Below are positions 1-6,329 of a stretch of 6,514 nucleotides of DNA, one piece after another. The translations under genes and the position numbers were made by a program. Every line of letters begins with the position of its first letter. The stretch's first letter is position 1. The notes beneath the pieces were generated by a model. It did not search any database. It saw nothing but the letters and a program-made list of their open reading frames with translations, and was not told the origin of the DNA. The stretch covers positions 1-6,514 of the forward strand of contig SEDG01000139.1 of NCBI GenBank assembly GCA_004295885.1, in the 5' to 3' direction. The DNA comes from Pedobacter sp. (GTDB taxonomy: Bacteria; Bacteroidota; Bacteroidia; Sphingobacteriales; Sphingobacteriaceae).

Positions 1-235
1 TTGAATTGTTGAACTGTGTAAAGCCCGCAAGTAAGGTGAATGCAGCCGTGTAAACATGTATGTAGAAAATAGGCAAGTAAGCCTTTAAGCTGGTAACCTC
101 TGTTTGTTTAATTTGTAAAAAAGCTACTTCTTTATGGAATGGGATATAACGTAAAGTGATTTGTAGCATCAACAAGAAGAAATATGAAAAGAACAATAAC
201 CAAATCAAGTTAACATAGTTCAATTTCTTAAACAT
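1..235 (-). CDS. DUF2306-family membrane protein, N-terminal part (cut by window edge)
   Basis: Reading the minus strand from the ATG at 235-233 gives an open frame of 78 residues, beginning MFKKLNYVNL, that runs off the window. Residues about 8-27 form a strongly hydrophobic membrane helix. A second hydrophobic segment begins near residue 53 and contains YIHVYTAAFTLLAGFTQF (58-75), which resembles the His-containing, Gly-Phe-Gln-Phe-type segment of DUF2306 predicted inner-membrane proteins. That family has several transmembrane helices and no firmly assigned function. The ATG follows directly on the TAG stop of the GH3-family gene (TAGATG, no spacer), so translation is probably coupled and the gene belongs to the same operon. 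The frame is certain; the family name rests on one short segment and is moderately sure. Confidence 0.68.
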   Translation of the reverse strand, partial: MFKKLNYVNLIWLLFFSYFFLLMLQITLRYIPFHKEVAFLQIKQTEVTSLKAYLPIFYIHVYTAAFTLLAGFTQFNNS

Positions 236-1744
236 CTACAACAGTTCTAAAATCTCATCAACATACTGACGGTCGTTCGCTAAACGCGGCACTTTATGCT
301 GTCCACCAAGTTTTCCGCGAGCTTTTAGCCATTTGTAAAAAGTATCTTTAGGTGCGTTATGAACTTTTGGTCTACAAAGTGCCATATCCTTAAAGCGTTT
401 TGCATCGTAATCAGAATTAATTTCACGTAAGGTTTCATCTAATACATCAACAAACCTATTAAAGTCGTTAGGTTGCGTTTCAAATTCGATAATCCACTCG
501 TGGCCGCCAGCTTTTTCCCCTTTAAAATAAATTGGGCAAGCAGTGTAGTCTTTAATTTTCGCCGAAGTTACTGCACAAGCTTTTGTTAAAGCATTTTCTG
601 CATTGTCAATAATTATTTCCTCGCCAAAAGCATTAATGAAATGTTTTGTTCTACCAGTGATTTTAATCCTAAACGGAGAAATGGAGGTAAATTGAACCGT
701 ATCTCCAATTAAATATCGCCATAATCCAGCATTTGTAGAAATAATGATGGCGTAGTTTTTATGGAGTTCTACCTGTTCTAATGATAAAGTTTTCGGATTT
801 TCATCGTCTAAGTTCTCTAATGCAAGAAACTCATAAAATATGCCGTAATCTAACATCAATAATAACTCTTCAGAATTATCTTGGTCTTGGATGCCGAAAA
901 AGCCTTCAGATGCATTATAAGTTTCCAAATAATACATCTCGTCTGATGGAATTAGCTCTTTAAACTGTTCCCGATAGGGCGTAAAATTTACAGCGCCATG
1001 GAAATACAATTCCAGATTTGGCCAAACCTCTAACAGGTTTTTTTTGCCAGTCATTTCCAGCACCTTTTTTGCCAGAACGATAGTCCACGTGGGTACGCCA
1101 GAAATATTAGTTACGTTTTCTTTAATGGTAGCTTCCGCCATTTTATCCATCTTTTCCTCGTAATTATCCATCAAAGCGATAGAAATGTCTGGTGTTCTGT
1201 AATATTCAGCCCACATTGGTAGATTTTTAATCAGCACAGCTGAAAGGTCGCCGTAATGGATGTCATCGCAAAGCTGATTAATTTGATGGCTGCCGCCTAA
1301 AACCAAGCCTTTCCCAGTAAACATTTGAGTGCTTGGGCGATTATTGCAGTAGATAGAAATCATATCCTTTCCGCCTTTGAAATGGCATTCTTCCAACGCT
1401 TCTTCAGAAACTGGAATAAATTTGCTTCTATCGCTTGTAGTGCCTGATGATTTGGCAAACCATTTAATTTCAGATGGCCATAAGATATTCTGTTCGCCTT
1501 TGAGCATACGCTCTATGTAAGGCTTTAAAGTATCGTAATTTTGAATGGGAACGCGTTCCTTGAACTGACTTGCCGTTAAAATAGACTTATAATCGTACAA
1601 TTTGCCCCATTCAGTATTTTCTGCACTAGAGATTAGGGTGTGCAACCATTCTTCCTGAACATCTAATGGATACTTCATGAAAAGCTCAATTTGATGAATG
1701 CGCTTTTTCATGTACCAAGTAAAAATCGAATTTACAATTGCCAT
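236..1744 (-). CDS. GH3-family (auxin-responsive GH3-like) acyl-adenylating enzyme
   Basis: This 502-residue protein belongs to the GH3 family, a branch of the ANL adenylating superfamily. Plant members activate a carboxylate (jasmonate, auxin) as an acyl-AMP and conjugate it to an amino acid; the substrate of bacterial members is generally unknown. Visible motifs are the nucleotide-binding loop KSSGTTSDRSKFIP (98-111), the YNASEG adenine/AMP motif (276-281), LWRYLIGDTV (341-350) with the Asp expected to bind the AMP ribose, the hinge-like GRTKHFINAFGEE (364-376), and a C-terminal GKLGGQHKVPRL (477-488) typical of bacterial GH3 proteins. No signal peptide or membrane segment is seen, so it should be cytosolic. 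Length is close to full for bacterial homologues, and no frameshift is seen. The ATG lies 7 bases after the lptB stop codon, with no obvious Shine-Dalgarno sequence. An internal Met12 is possible, but residues 1-11 look like family sequence. Family is confident; reaction and substrate are inference. Confidence 0.93.
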   Translation of the reverse strand: MAIVNSIFTWYMKKRIHQIELFMKYPLDVQEEWLHTLISSAENTEWGKLYDYKSILTASQFKERVPIQNYDTLKPYIERMLKGEQNILWPSEIKWFAKSSGTTSDRSKFIPVSEEALEECHFKGGKDMISIYCNNRPSTQMFTGKGLVLGGSHQINQLCDDIHYGDLSAVLIKNLPMWAEYYRTPDISIALMDNYEEKMDKMAEATIKENVTNISGVPTWTIVLAKKVLEMTGKKNLLEVWPNLELYFHGAVNFTPYREQFKELIPSDEMYYLETYNASEGFFGIQDQDNSEELLLMLDYGIFYEFLALENLDDENPKTLSLEQVELHKNYAIIISTNAGLWRYLIGDTVQFTSISPFRIKITGRTKHFINAFGEEIIIDNAENALTKACAVTSAKIKDYTACPIYFKGEKAGGHEWIIEFETQPNDFNRFVDVLDETLREINSDYDAKRFKDMALCRPKVHNAPKDTFYKWLKARGKLGGQHKVPRLANDRQYVDEILELL

Positions 1745-1751
1745 CTAGTAT

Positions 1752-2486
1752 CTATAAATTTTTTCTACGCAGCACAAAGTTCGAGCCTAAATATACCTTA
1801 CGCACCATTTCATTGGCGGCCAATACTTCAGGTGTTCCTGATTCTAATATTTTACCCTCAAAAAGCAAGTATGCTCTATCAGTAATTGATAAGGTTTCCT
1901 GTACGTTATGGTCGGTAATTAAAATGCCTATATTTTTCTTTTTTAGCTTGGCAACAATGGTCTGAATTTCCTCAACAGCAATCGGGTCGACCCCAGCAAA
2001 AGGTTCATCCAATAAAATAAAGTTAGGATTTGCTGCTAAAGCTCTTGCAATTTCTGTTCTTCTACGCTCACCACCAGAAAGTAAATCTCCACGGTTTTTC
2101 CTCACCTTGTGCAAGCTAAACTCATTGATTAACTCTTCTAGTTTCTCGTTTCGTTCTTCTTTGGTTAATTTGGTCATCTCTAAAATGGCCATGATATTAT
2201 CTTCAACCGTCAATTTCCTAAAAACGCTGGCTTCCTGTGCTAAATAACCGATTCCTTTTTGCGCCCTGCGATACATTGGGTCTTTGGTAATATCTAGACC
2301 GTCTAAAAATATGGTGCCTTCATTTGGCTTAATTAACCCTACAATCATATAAAATGATGTTGTTTTCCCTGCTCCATTTGGACCAAGCAAACCCACAATT
2401 TCTCCTTGGCTTACTTCGAAAGAAACATCATTTACAACAGTACGTTGTTTGTATTTTTTAACCAGATTTTCGGCTTTTAAAATCAT
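1752..2486 (-). CDS. lptB: LPS export ABC transporter ATP-binding protein LptB
   Basis: This 244-residue ABC ATPase powers the LptB2FG complex, which extracts lipopolysaccharide from the inner membrane and pushes it along the Lpt bridge to the outer membrane. The subunit sits on the cytoplasmic face. All ATPase motifs are present: Walker A GPNGAGKTT (35-43), Q-loop YLAQEASVF with Gln84, signature LSGGERRR (136-143), Walker B FILLDEPF (156-163) with catalytic Glu161, D-loop AGVD (164-167), and the switch His193 in TDHNVQETL. The YLAQEASVFRKLTVEDN stretch and the RRRTEIARAL text after the signature are typical of LptB rather than of other small ABC ATPases. Length matches the family (about 240). 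It lies between recJ (74 bases upstream) and the GH3-family gene (7 bases downstream) on the same strand. As is common, lptF/lptG are not adjacent within this window. Confidence 0.95.
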   Translation of the reverse strand: MILKAENLVKKYKQRTVVNDVSFEVSQGEIVGLLGPNGAGKTTSFYMIVGLIKPNEGTIFLDGLDITKDPMYRRAQKGIGYLAQEASVFRKLTVEDNIMAILEMTKLTKEERNEKLEELINEFSLHKVRKNRGDLLSGGERRRTEIARALAANPNFILLDEPFAGVDPIAVEEIQTIVAKLKKKNIGILITDHNVQETLSITDRAYLLFEGKILESGTPEVLAANEMVRKVYLGSNFVLRRKNL

Positions 2487-2491
2487 TTAAA

Positions 2492-2519
2492 TTTTTGATT
2501 TACGATTTAAGATTTACGA
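2492..2519. repeat. Imperfect heptamer tandem repeat, four units, between recJ and lptB
   Basis: On the plus strand four consecutive 7-base units read TTTTTGA, TTTACGA, TTTAAGA, TTTACGA. Units 2 and 4 are identical; units 1 and 3 differ from them by two bases and one base respectively. The array ends 5 bases before the lptB start codon (upstream on the minus strand), so it would form most of the lptB leader if transcription comes from recJ. The periodicity is read directly from the sequence; any role is unknown. Confidence 0.75.
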
Positions 2520-2560
2520 ATTGCAATGTACAAGTTCTTTTTTTCCTTGATCTTTTATCC

Positions 2561-4264
2561 TTATTCGTCATTCTTAATTCCTTTTATATTTAGTTGCAAG
2601 CGCTTTTTATCTCTCCAAACGTTTTCTTCTATGGTATAACAAATAGAAAAAGGTTTGTTGGGTTTTATTAAATTTTCAAACTCTCCTAAGTTAAAACCAA
2701 TGGTTTCAAAAATAGCTGAATTTTGTTGTTTTACACTCAATTTTAAATGTTTTGTGCCAACAATTTGCGGTTGACCAACTAAAGTAACTCCCTTAGTTAT
2801 AAAAACTGGAGCCATATTTTGCGGTCCGAAAGGTGCCATTTGCAGCAAAATGCGATAAAATTTCGCGTCAATTTGTGCTAAATCAATTTCACAATCTACA
2901 ATGATCTCCGGTGTAAGTAAGTCATCGGTAATCGTAGATGAGACCACAGTCTCAAATTTATCAGAAAAAGGAATTAGATTTTCTGGTTTTATGGTTAAGC
3001 CAGCTGCATATTTGTGACCACCGAATTGTTCCAGTAAATCGCTGCATGAGAGTAAAGCTTCATACAAATCATAACCAGCGACAGAACGGGCTGAGCCTGT
3101 ATAGTTTCCATTAGATTCTGTTAAAACGATGGTTGGGCGGTAATATTTTTCTGTTAATCGCGATGCTACAATTCCAATAACGCCTTTATTCCAATCTTGC
3201 TGATAAACAACCGTAGTTTTTCTGTTGATTAAAACTTCACTTTGCTCAATAATTGCTAGAGCCTCTAATGTTATATTCTGGTCGAAAGACCTTCTGTCTG
3301 TGTTTTGTGAGTTGATGAATAAACTTTGTTCATCGGCCAATACAACTTCATCGGTCAGTAGAACTTTTACGGCATCTTTTGCATCGCCCATCCGCCCTGC
3401 GGCGTTAATTCTAGGAGCCAGTAAAAATACCACATCCATGATAGAATAGGTTTCTGTTTTACCAGAAATTTGCATTAAAGCTTTTAACCCACAACAGGGA
3501 TTCTCATTCAATTTGATTAATCCAAAATGAGCCATCACCCTATTTTCATCCACAATGGGAACAATATCTGCAGCAATACTCACCATGCATAAATCAAGGT
3601 ATTGCTCATACATTTCATCAGGTAAATCATTAGCTTGACAATAGGCCTGTGCTAATTTAAAGCCAATTCCGCAGCCAGATAATTCTTTAAATGGATATTC
3701 GCAATCTTTCCTTTTTGGGTCTAAAACAGCAATGGCATTTGGTATTTCCTCTGCAGGCAAATGGTGGTCGCAGATGATGAAATCTATGCCTAGCGAATTA
3801 GCATAGGCAATTTTATCAACCGAGCGAATGCCGCAATCTAAAGCGATAATTAAGGCAAATCCGTTTTCCTTTGCAAAGTCAATTCCTGCTGTAGAAATGC
3901 CATAACCCTCTTTATGTCTATCGGGAATGTAGTAAGCAATTTTGCTCGTAAATTGGCTAAAGAAGCTATAGGTTAAAGCTACAGAAGTGGTTCCGTCAAC
4001 ATCATAATCCCCATAAACCATTATTTTTTCTTGGTTTTGCAAGGCTGATGAAATCCTGTCGACAGCCTTTTCCATATCCTTCATTAAAAAAGGGTCATGG
4101 AGTTGAGTTAAAGTTGGTCTGAAAAAGTATCGAGCTTCTTCAAAAGTAGTAACACCTCTTTGAACTAATATTTGGGCTAAACATTTATCTATATTTAACT
4201 CATTGGCAAGCACTTCAGTTTTCGCATCATCACCTTTTTCTACCTGTGCCCATCTTTTTTCCAT
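2561..4264 (-). CDS. recJ: Single-stranded-DNA-specific exonuclease RecJ
   Basis: This 567-residue protein is a RecJ 5'-to-3' single-strand DNA exonuclease of the DHH phosphoesterase superfamily, acting in RecF-pathway recombination, mismatch repair and base-excision repair in the cytosol. Metal-binding DHH motifs are visible in order: YGDYDVDGT (84-92), LDCG (142-145), CDHHLP (165-170) and AADIVPIVDE (231-240) with Asp233. PRINAAGRMGD (284-294) follows. The DHHA1 nucleic-acid-binding domain carries NKGVIGIVASRL (359-370) and GGHKYAAGL (415-423), and a C-terminal OB-like region follows from about 450. Length is typical of RecJ. The ATG at 4264 gives the expected N terminus (MEKRWAQVEK), matching the KRW-type start seen in Bacteroidota homologues. 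It is divergent from the hydrolase gene at 4387 and is the likely first gene of the recJ-lptB-GH3-DUF2306 operon. All catalytic residues appear intact. Confidence 0.96.
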   Translation of the reverse strand: MEKRWAQVEKGDDAKTEVLANELNIDKCLAQILVQRGVTTFEEARYFFRPTLTQLHDPFLMKDMEKAVDRISSALQNQEKIMVYGDYDVDGTTSVALTYSFFSQFTSKIAYYIPDRHKEGYGISTAGIDFAKENGFALIIALDCGIRSVDKIAYANSLGIDFIICDHHLPAEEIPNAIAVLDPKRKDCEYPFKELSGCGIGFKLAQAYCQANDLPDEMYEQYLDLCMVSIAADIVPIVDENRVMAHFGLIKLNENPCCGLKALMQISGKTETYSIMDVVFLLAPRINAAGRMGDAKDAVKVLLTDEVVLADEQSLFINSQNTDRRSFDQNITLEALAIIEQSEVLINRKTTVVYQQDWNKGVIGIVASRLTEKYYRPTIVLTESNGNYTGSARSVAGYDLYEALLSCSDLLEQFGGHKYAAGLTIKPENLIPFSDKFETVVSSTITDDLLTPEIIVDCEIDLAQIDAKFYRILLQMAPFGPQNMAPVFITKGVTLVGQPQIVGTKHLKLSVKQQNSAIFETIGFNLGEFENLIKPNKPFSICYTIEENVWRDKKRLQLNIKGIKNDE

Positions 4265-4301
4265 TTATTCTGTATCGTTTTTGGTTCGTCATGGTAGTTA
4301 C

Positions 4302-4317
4302 AACATAGCTATATGTT
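4302..4317. promoter_or_regulatory. Perfect dyad in the recJ / hydrolase divergent intergenic region
   Basis: AACATA (4302-4307) and TATGTT (4312-4317) are perfect inverted arms around a 4-base centre, GCTA. The dyad lies 14 bases upstream of the plus-strand -7-like site at 4331, which is where a -33 element would be, and 38 bases from the recJ start. This is a plausible operator by position only; AT-rich 6-base arms can arise by chance. Confidence 0.25.
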
Positions 4318-4330
4318 CATTCTTGTTCTT

Positions 4331-4338
4331 TATATTTG
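4331..4338 (+). promoter_or_regulatory. Candidate -7 promoter element for the MBL-fold hydrolase gene
   Basis: TATATTTG matches the Bacteroidota -7 consensus TAnnTTTG completely and lies 48 bases upstream of the hydrolase ATG. No convincing TTG-type -33 element is seen at the usual 17-23 base spacing. The assignment is therefore tentative. Confidence 0.33.
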
Positions 4339-4386
4339 CGCTACCGTTCGTAAATATATCATTTAATTTCTTTCCAAAAAATAGTT

Positions 4387-5157
4387 ATGTCTTTGCAAGT
4401 TTACACATTACATGAAGGTTCTTATTCAGTAGATATTTCTAAGAAATTTGTTCCGTTTGACCCAACTAAAGACAATCCTAAAGATAGGCCAGCATCCTTA
4501 TTTATTAATGTGCAACCATTTTTGGTAAAGCTTAAAAACGAACTGATTTTATTAGATACTGGATTAGGTTATAGCAATGCTGATGGTAAATTACATTTGC
4601 ATGAAAACATAAAAAAGGCAGGTTTTAATCCAGATGATATAACGATGGTTTTAATGTCGCATTTACATTTCGACCACTCAGGCGGAATGGTGCATGACTA
4701 TAATGGGAAAATGGAATTGAGTTTCCCAGATGCAAATTATGTTATGCAAAGAGGAGAGTGGGAAACTGCATTTTCTAGTACCTCATCGTCATACCATACT
4801 GAGATTTTTGATTATATTCAGCGTAATGCCCAAATTAAACTAATAGAAGGTTCAGGTCAATTAACGGATGAAATTAGTTACGAATTAACAGGGGCTCATT
4901 GTCCATTTCATCAAGTTTTTTTGATTGATGATGGCGAGGATAAAGTCTTTTTTGGTGGCGATGTTTTGCCAGAGCCAGAAGAATTGATTAGAAAATTTAT
5001 TGCCAAATACGATTTCGATGGTCGCAAGGCGATGGAGTTAAGAGAGGAATTTGGCCAAAAGGCGGTAGCAGAAAATTGGAAGTGTTTATTTTACCATTCA
5101 AAATCTAAAAGCCAAGCTTTTATAGAGCAAGATGGAGATAGATATAAAATAGTTTAA
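4387..5157 (+). CDS. Metallo-beta-lactamase-fold hydrolase (lactonase-like architecture)
   Basis: This 256-residue protein has the MBL-fold metallohydrolase signature SHLHFDHSGG (91-100), giving His92, His94, Asp96 and His97 as zinc ligands. The rest of a two-metal site is visible: GAHCPFHQ (169-176, with His171 in the position of the GH-x-PGHQ ligand), GGD at 190-192 with bridging Asp192, and a late His237 in FYHSKS. LILLDTGLGY (53-62) is the usual strand before the active site. No signal peptide is seen, so it is probably cytosolic. The arrangement resembles the acyl-homoserine-lactone lactonase / quinone-hydrolase-like group, but the fold covers many reactions and the substrate cannot be read from sequence. 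The first pair of the usual PGHxPGHQ motif is altered (GAHCPFHQ). It is divergent from recJ and ends 8 bases before the convergent response-regulator stop codon. The fold is confident; the function is open. Confidence 0.88.
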   Translation: MSLQVYTLHEGSYSVDISKKFVPFDPTKDNPKDRPASLFINVQPFLVKLKNELILLDTGLGYSNADGKLHLHENIKKAGFNPDDITMVLMSHLHFDHSGGMVHDYNGKMELSFPDANYVMQRGEWETAFSSTSSSYHTEIFDYIQRNAQIKLIEGSGQLTDEISYELTGAHCPFHQVFLIDDGEDKVFFGGDVLPEPEELIRKFIAKYDFDGRKAMELREEFGQKAVAENWKCLFYHSKSKSQAFIEQDGDRYKIV

Positions 5158-5161
5158 TTAA

Positions 5162-5174
5162 AGGCTTAAAGCCT
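5162..5174. terminator. Small palindrome at the convergent gene ends, possible bidirectional terminator
   Basis: AGGCTTAAAGCCT is a perfect inverted repeat (AGGCTT / AAGCCT around one A). It can form a five-pair stem with a three-base loop that includes the TAA stop codon of the response regulator (5168-5166). It lies 4 bases beyond the hydrolase stop codon. On the minus strand it is followed by TTAATTAAAC, a weak U-rich tract; on the plus strand AATTGCTTT follows. The stem is short, so it would be weak at most. Confidence 0.35.
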
Positions 5175-5567
5175 AATTGCTTTAATCAACTCTGTTAAGC
5201 GTTCCATAGAAAGGGGTTTTGAGATAAACCCTTTGACAGATTTGTAGCTTTTTGTTTTTTCTATGTCGTTTTCGTAAACAGACGAAGACAGAATGTAAAG
5301 GTCAGAATCGATCTTGAAATCTAATGCCTCATAAGCTTCAATAAACTCCCAACCATTCATCACAGGCATATTAATATCTATCAGAATCAGATTTGGAAAT
5401 GCAGCGTTTTGAGCAGTTACCTCTTCAAGGTAATCTATTGCTAATTTACCATTGCTCTTGGCTACCATATCGATATCGAAACCAGTTTTTTCGACAATCT
5501 TTTTGATGATAAAAATATTGATATCATCATCATCAATTACCAACAAATTTATCTTACCGTCTAGCAT
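5166..5567 (-). CDS. Single-domain response regulator (receiver/CheY-like)
   Basis: This 133-residue protein is made only of a receiver domain. The acidic pocket is in VIDDDDIN (10-17), the phosphoacceptor is Asp64 in LIDINMPVMNGWEF (62-75), the switch Ser is 94 or 95 in YILSSSVYE, and the conserved Lys117 lies in FISKPLS. There is no DNA-binding or enzymatic output domain, so it probably acts by protein contact or within a phosphorelay. Cytosolic. No histidine kinase is adjacent in this window, so its partner is unknown. The ATG at 5567 gives a start six residues before the first strand (LLVIDDDD), as expected for the family. A plausible promoter lies at 5609-5639. The gene is separated from yceI by an intrinsic terminator and converges with the hydrolase gene. 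Family assignment is firm; the pathway is not known. Confidence 0.93.
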   Translation of the reverse strand: MLDGKINLLVIDDDDINIFIIKKIVEKTGFDIDMVAKSNGKLAIDYLEEVTAQNAAFPNLILIDINMPVMNGWEFIEAYEALDFKIDSDLYILSSSVYENDIEKTKSYKSVKGFISKPLSMERLTELIKAIRL

Positions 5568-5608
5568 TGAGCGTTTTGTATAAATAAGAAAGCCTTTTCT
5601 TAATGTTT

Positions 5609-5639
5609 TAAAGGTAGAGATTGAAAGTGGTAATTACAA
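5609..5639 (-). promoter_or_regulatory. Candidate promoter of the response-regulator gene
   Basis: On the minus strand TTG (5639-5637) is followed after 20 bases by TACCTTTA (5616-5609). This fits the Bacteroidota -33 TTG / -7 TAnnTTTG pattern except for the last base of the -7 box. It would give a leader of about 35 bases before the ATG at 5567. It lies downstream of the yceI terminator, as an independent promoter should. Confidence 0.42.
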
Positions 5640-5653
5640 TATGTATTTCAAAC

Positions 5654-5683
5654 AAAAAAGACCTAATAAATATCAGGTCTTTT
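5654..5683 (-). terminator. Rho-independent terminator of yceI
   Basis: AAAAGACCT (5656-5664) and AGGTCTTTT (5675-5683) are perfect 9-base inverted arms around a 10-base AT-rich loop. On the minus strand the hairpin is followed by a run of six T (complement of A at 5654-5659) and then GTTTG. It begins 23 bases downstream of the yceI stop codon, exactly where an intrinsic terminator is expected. It separates yceI from the response-regulator gene on the same strand. Confidence 0.85.
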
Positions 5684-5706
5684 AATCTCTTTTGTTAAAA
5701 AGGAGT

Positions 5707-6300
5707 TTATTTTTTAGCTACTAATTTTACTGAAATTGTGAATTCATCATAGATGAAGTTATCGCCAATGTTAGCAAAAACTGATTTAGATTTAAATTGA
5801 ATACCAAATTTAGTTCTATCGATCACAATTTTATCTGCAGTTGCAGTAACTGATTTATCAGCGTTCCAAGTTAAAGTAGCAGGGAAAGTTACCGATTGAG
5901 TAATACCTTTAATTGTTAAATCGCCAGTTACGTTAACAGCAGCACCGTTACCAGTTACTTTTTTAATAACAAAATTAGCAGCTGGGAATTTATCAACGCC
6001 AAAAAAGTCATCAGCTTTTAAGTGTTTATCTAAACCTGCATTTGGTTTAGTTCCGCCGTCCATAGTTTTTATGCTAGTCATGTTAGCAACAAAGCCACCA
6101 CCAGCTAATTTTTTACCATTAAAATCTAAGTTACCTGAAGTTAAGTCAACTGTACCAGTGTGTGAACCAGCAAATTTTTTGCCTTCCCAAGCAATGCTCG
6201 ATTGAGTAACGTCTATTTTATAAACATCTGCTTTTGGAGTAAAAGCAACAAAACTAGCTACAACAGCTAATAATAAGATTGAAGTGATTTTTAATTTCAT
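5707..6300 (-). CDS. YceI-family secreted (periplasmic) lipid-binding-like protein
   Basis: This 197-residue protein has an N-terminal signal peptide: a Lys-containing start (MKLK) and a hydrophobic core at residues 5-20 (ITSILLLAVVASFVAF). Cleavage is likely near residues 20-25; there is no lipobox Cys. The mature part matches the YceI family, a lipocalin-like beta-barrel that binds isoprenoid or other amphiphilic ligands in the periplasm. Visible family text is YKIDVTQSSIAWEGKKFAGSH (27-47; first strand), LDKHLKADDFF (90-100), FPAANFVIKKV (105-115), GDLTIKGITQSVTFP (126-140) and a C-terminal DRTKFGIQFKSKS (161-173) leading to the final strands. Length is normal for the family. Codons look biased toward GTT, GCT, GGT and AAA compared with neighbours, which suggests high expression. 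It is monocistronic: a terminator follows at 5654-5683. The ligand and the cellular role are unknown. Confidence 0.92.
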   Translation of the reverse strand: MKLKITSILLLAVVASFVAFTPKADVYKIDVTQSSIAWEGKKFAGSHTGTVDLTSGNLDFNGKKLAGGGFVANMTSIKTMDGGTKPNAGLDKHLKADDFFGVDKFPAANFVIKKVTGNGAAVNVTGDLTIKGITQSVTFPATLTWNADKSVTATADKIVIDRTKFGIQFKSKSVFANIGDNFIYDEFTISVKLVAKK

Positions 6301-6321
6301 TTGAAAGTTTTTTAATTTTTG

Positions 6322-6329
6322 TAAAGGTA
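6322..6329 (-). promoter_or_regulatory. Candidate -7 promoter element of yceI
   Basis: On the minus strand TACCTTTA lies 21 bases upstream of the yceI ATG (6300). It is identical to the -7 box proposed for the response-regulator gene and differs from TAnnTTTG only in the last base. A -33 TTG is missing; only a TTTT run (6350-6347), 17 bases upstream, could serve. The resulting leader would be short and A-rich, without a Shine-Dalgarno sequence, as is common in highly expressed Bacteroidota genes. Confidence 0.38.

Noticed and set aside
1038..1045. Run of eight T (eight A on the coding strand) in the GH3 gene, making an in-frame A_AAA_AAC slippery-type heptamer.
   Set aside because: The reading frame is intact through the run and encodes the expected Gly-Lys-Lys-Asn. 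No stimulatory structure or meaningful alternative-frame product was seen, and such runs are common in AT-rich genes with Lys-Lys-Asn.
1691..1965. Two overlapping plus-strand open frames over the lptB-GH3 junction.
   Set aside because: They are antisense to lptB and GH3 coding sequence and have no recognisable protein features.
3225..3449. Plus-strand open frame of 74 codons inside recJ.
   Set aside because: It is antisense to the conserved recJ coding sequence, is rich in Ser, Ala and Ile as expected from a reverse-complement shadow, and matches no family I recognise.
4203..4415. Plus-strand open frame of 70 codons across the recJ start and the intergenic region, overlapping the hydrolase start.
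   Set aside because: It overlaps two well-supported genes and has no recognisable domain. Its hydrophobic look comes from T-rich intergenic sequence.
5586..5601. AAGAAA / TTTCTT inverted repeat in the response-regulator leader.
   Set aside because: It is a six-pair, nearly all A-T stem with a four-base loop and would be too weak to call a terminator or riboswitch.
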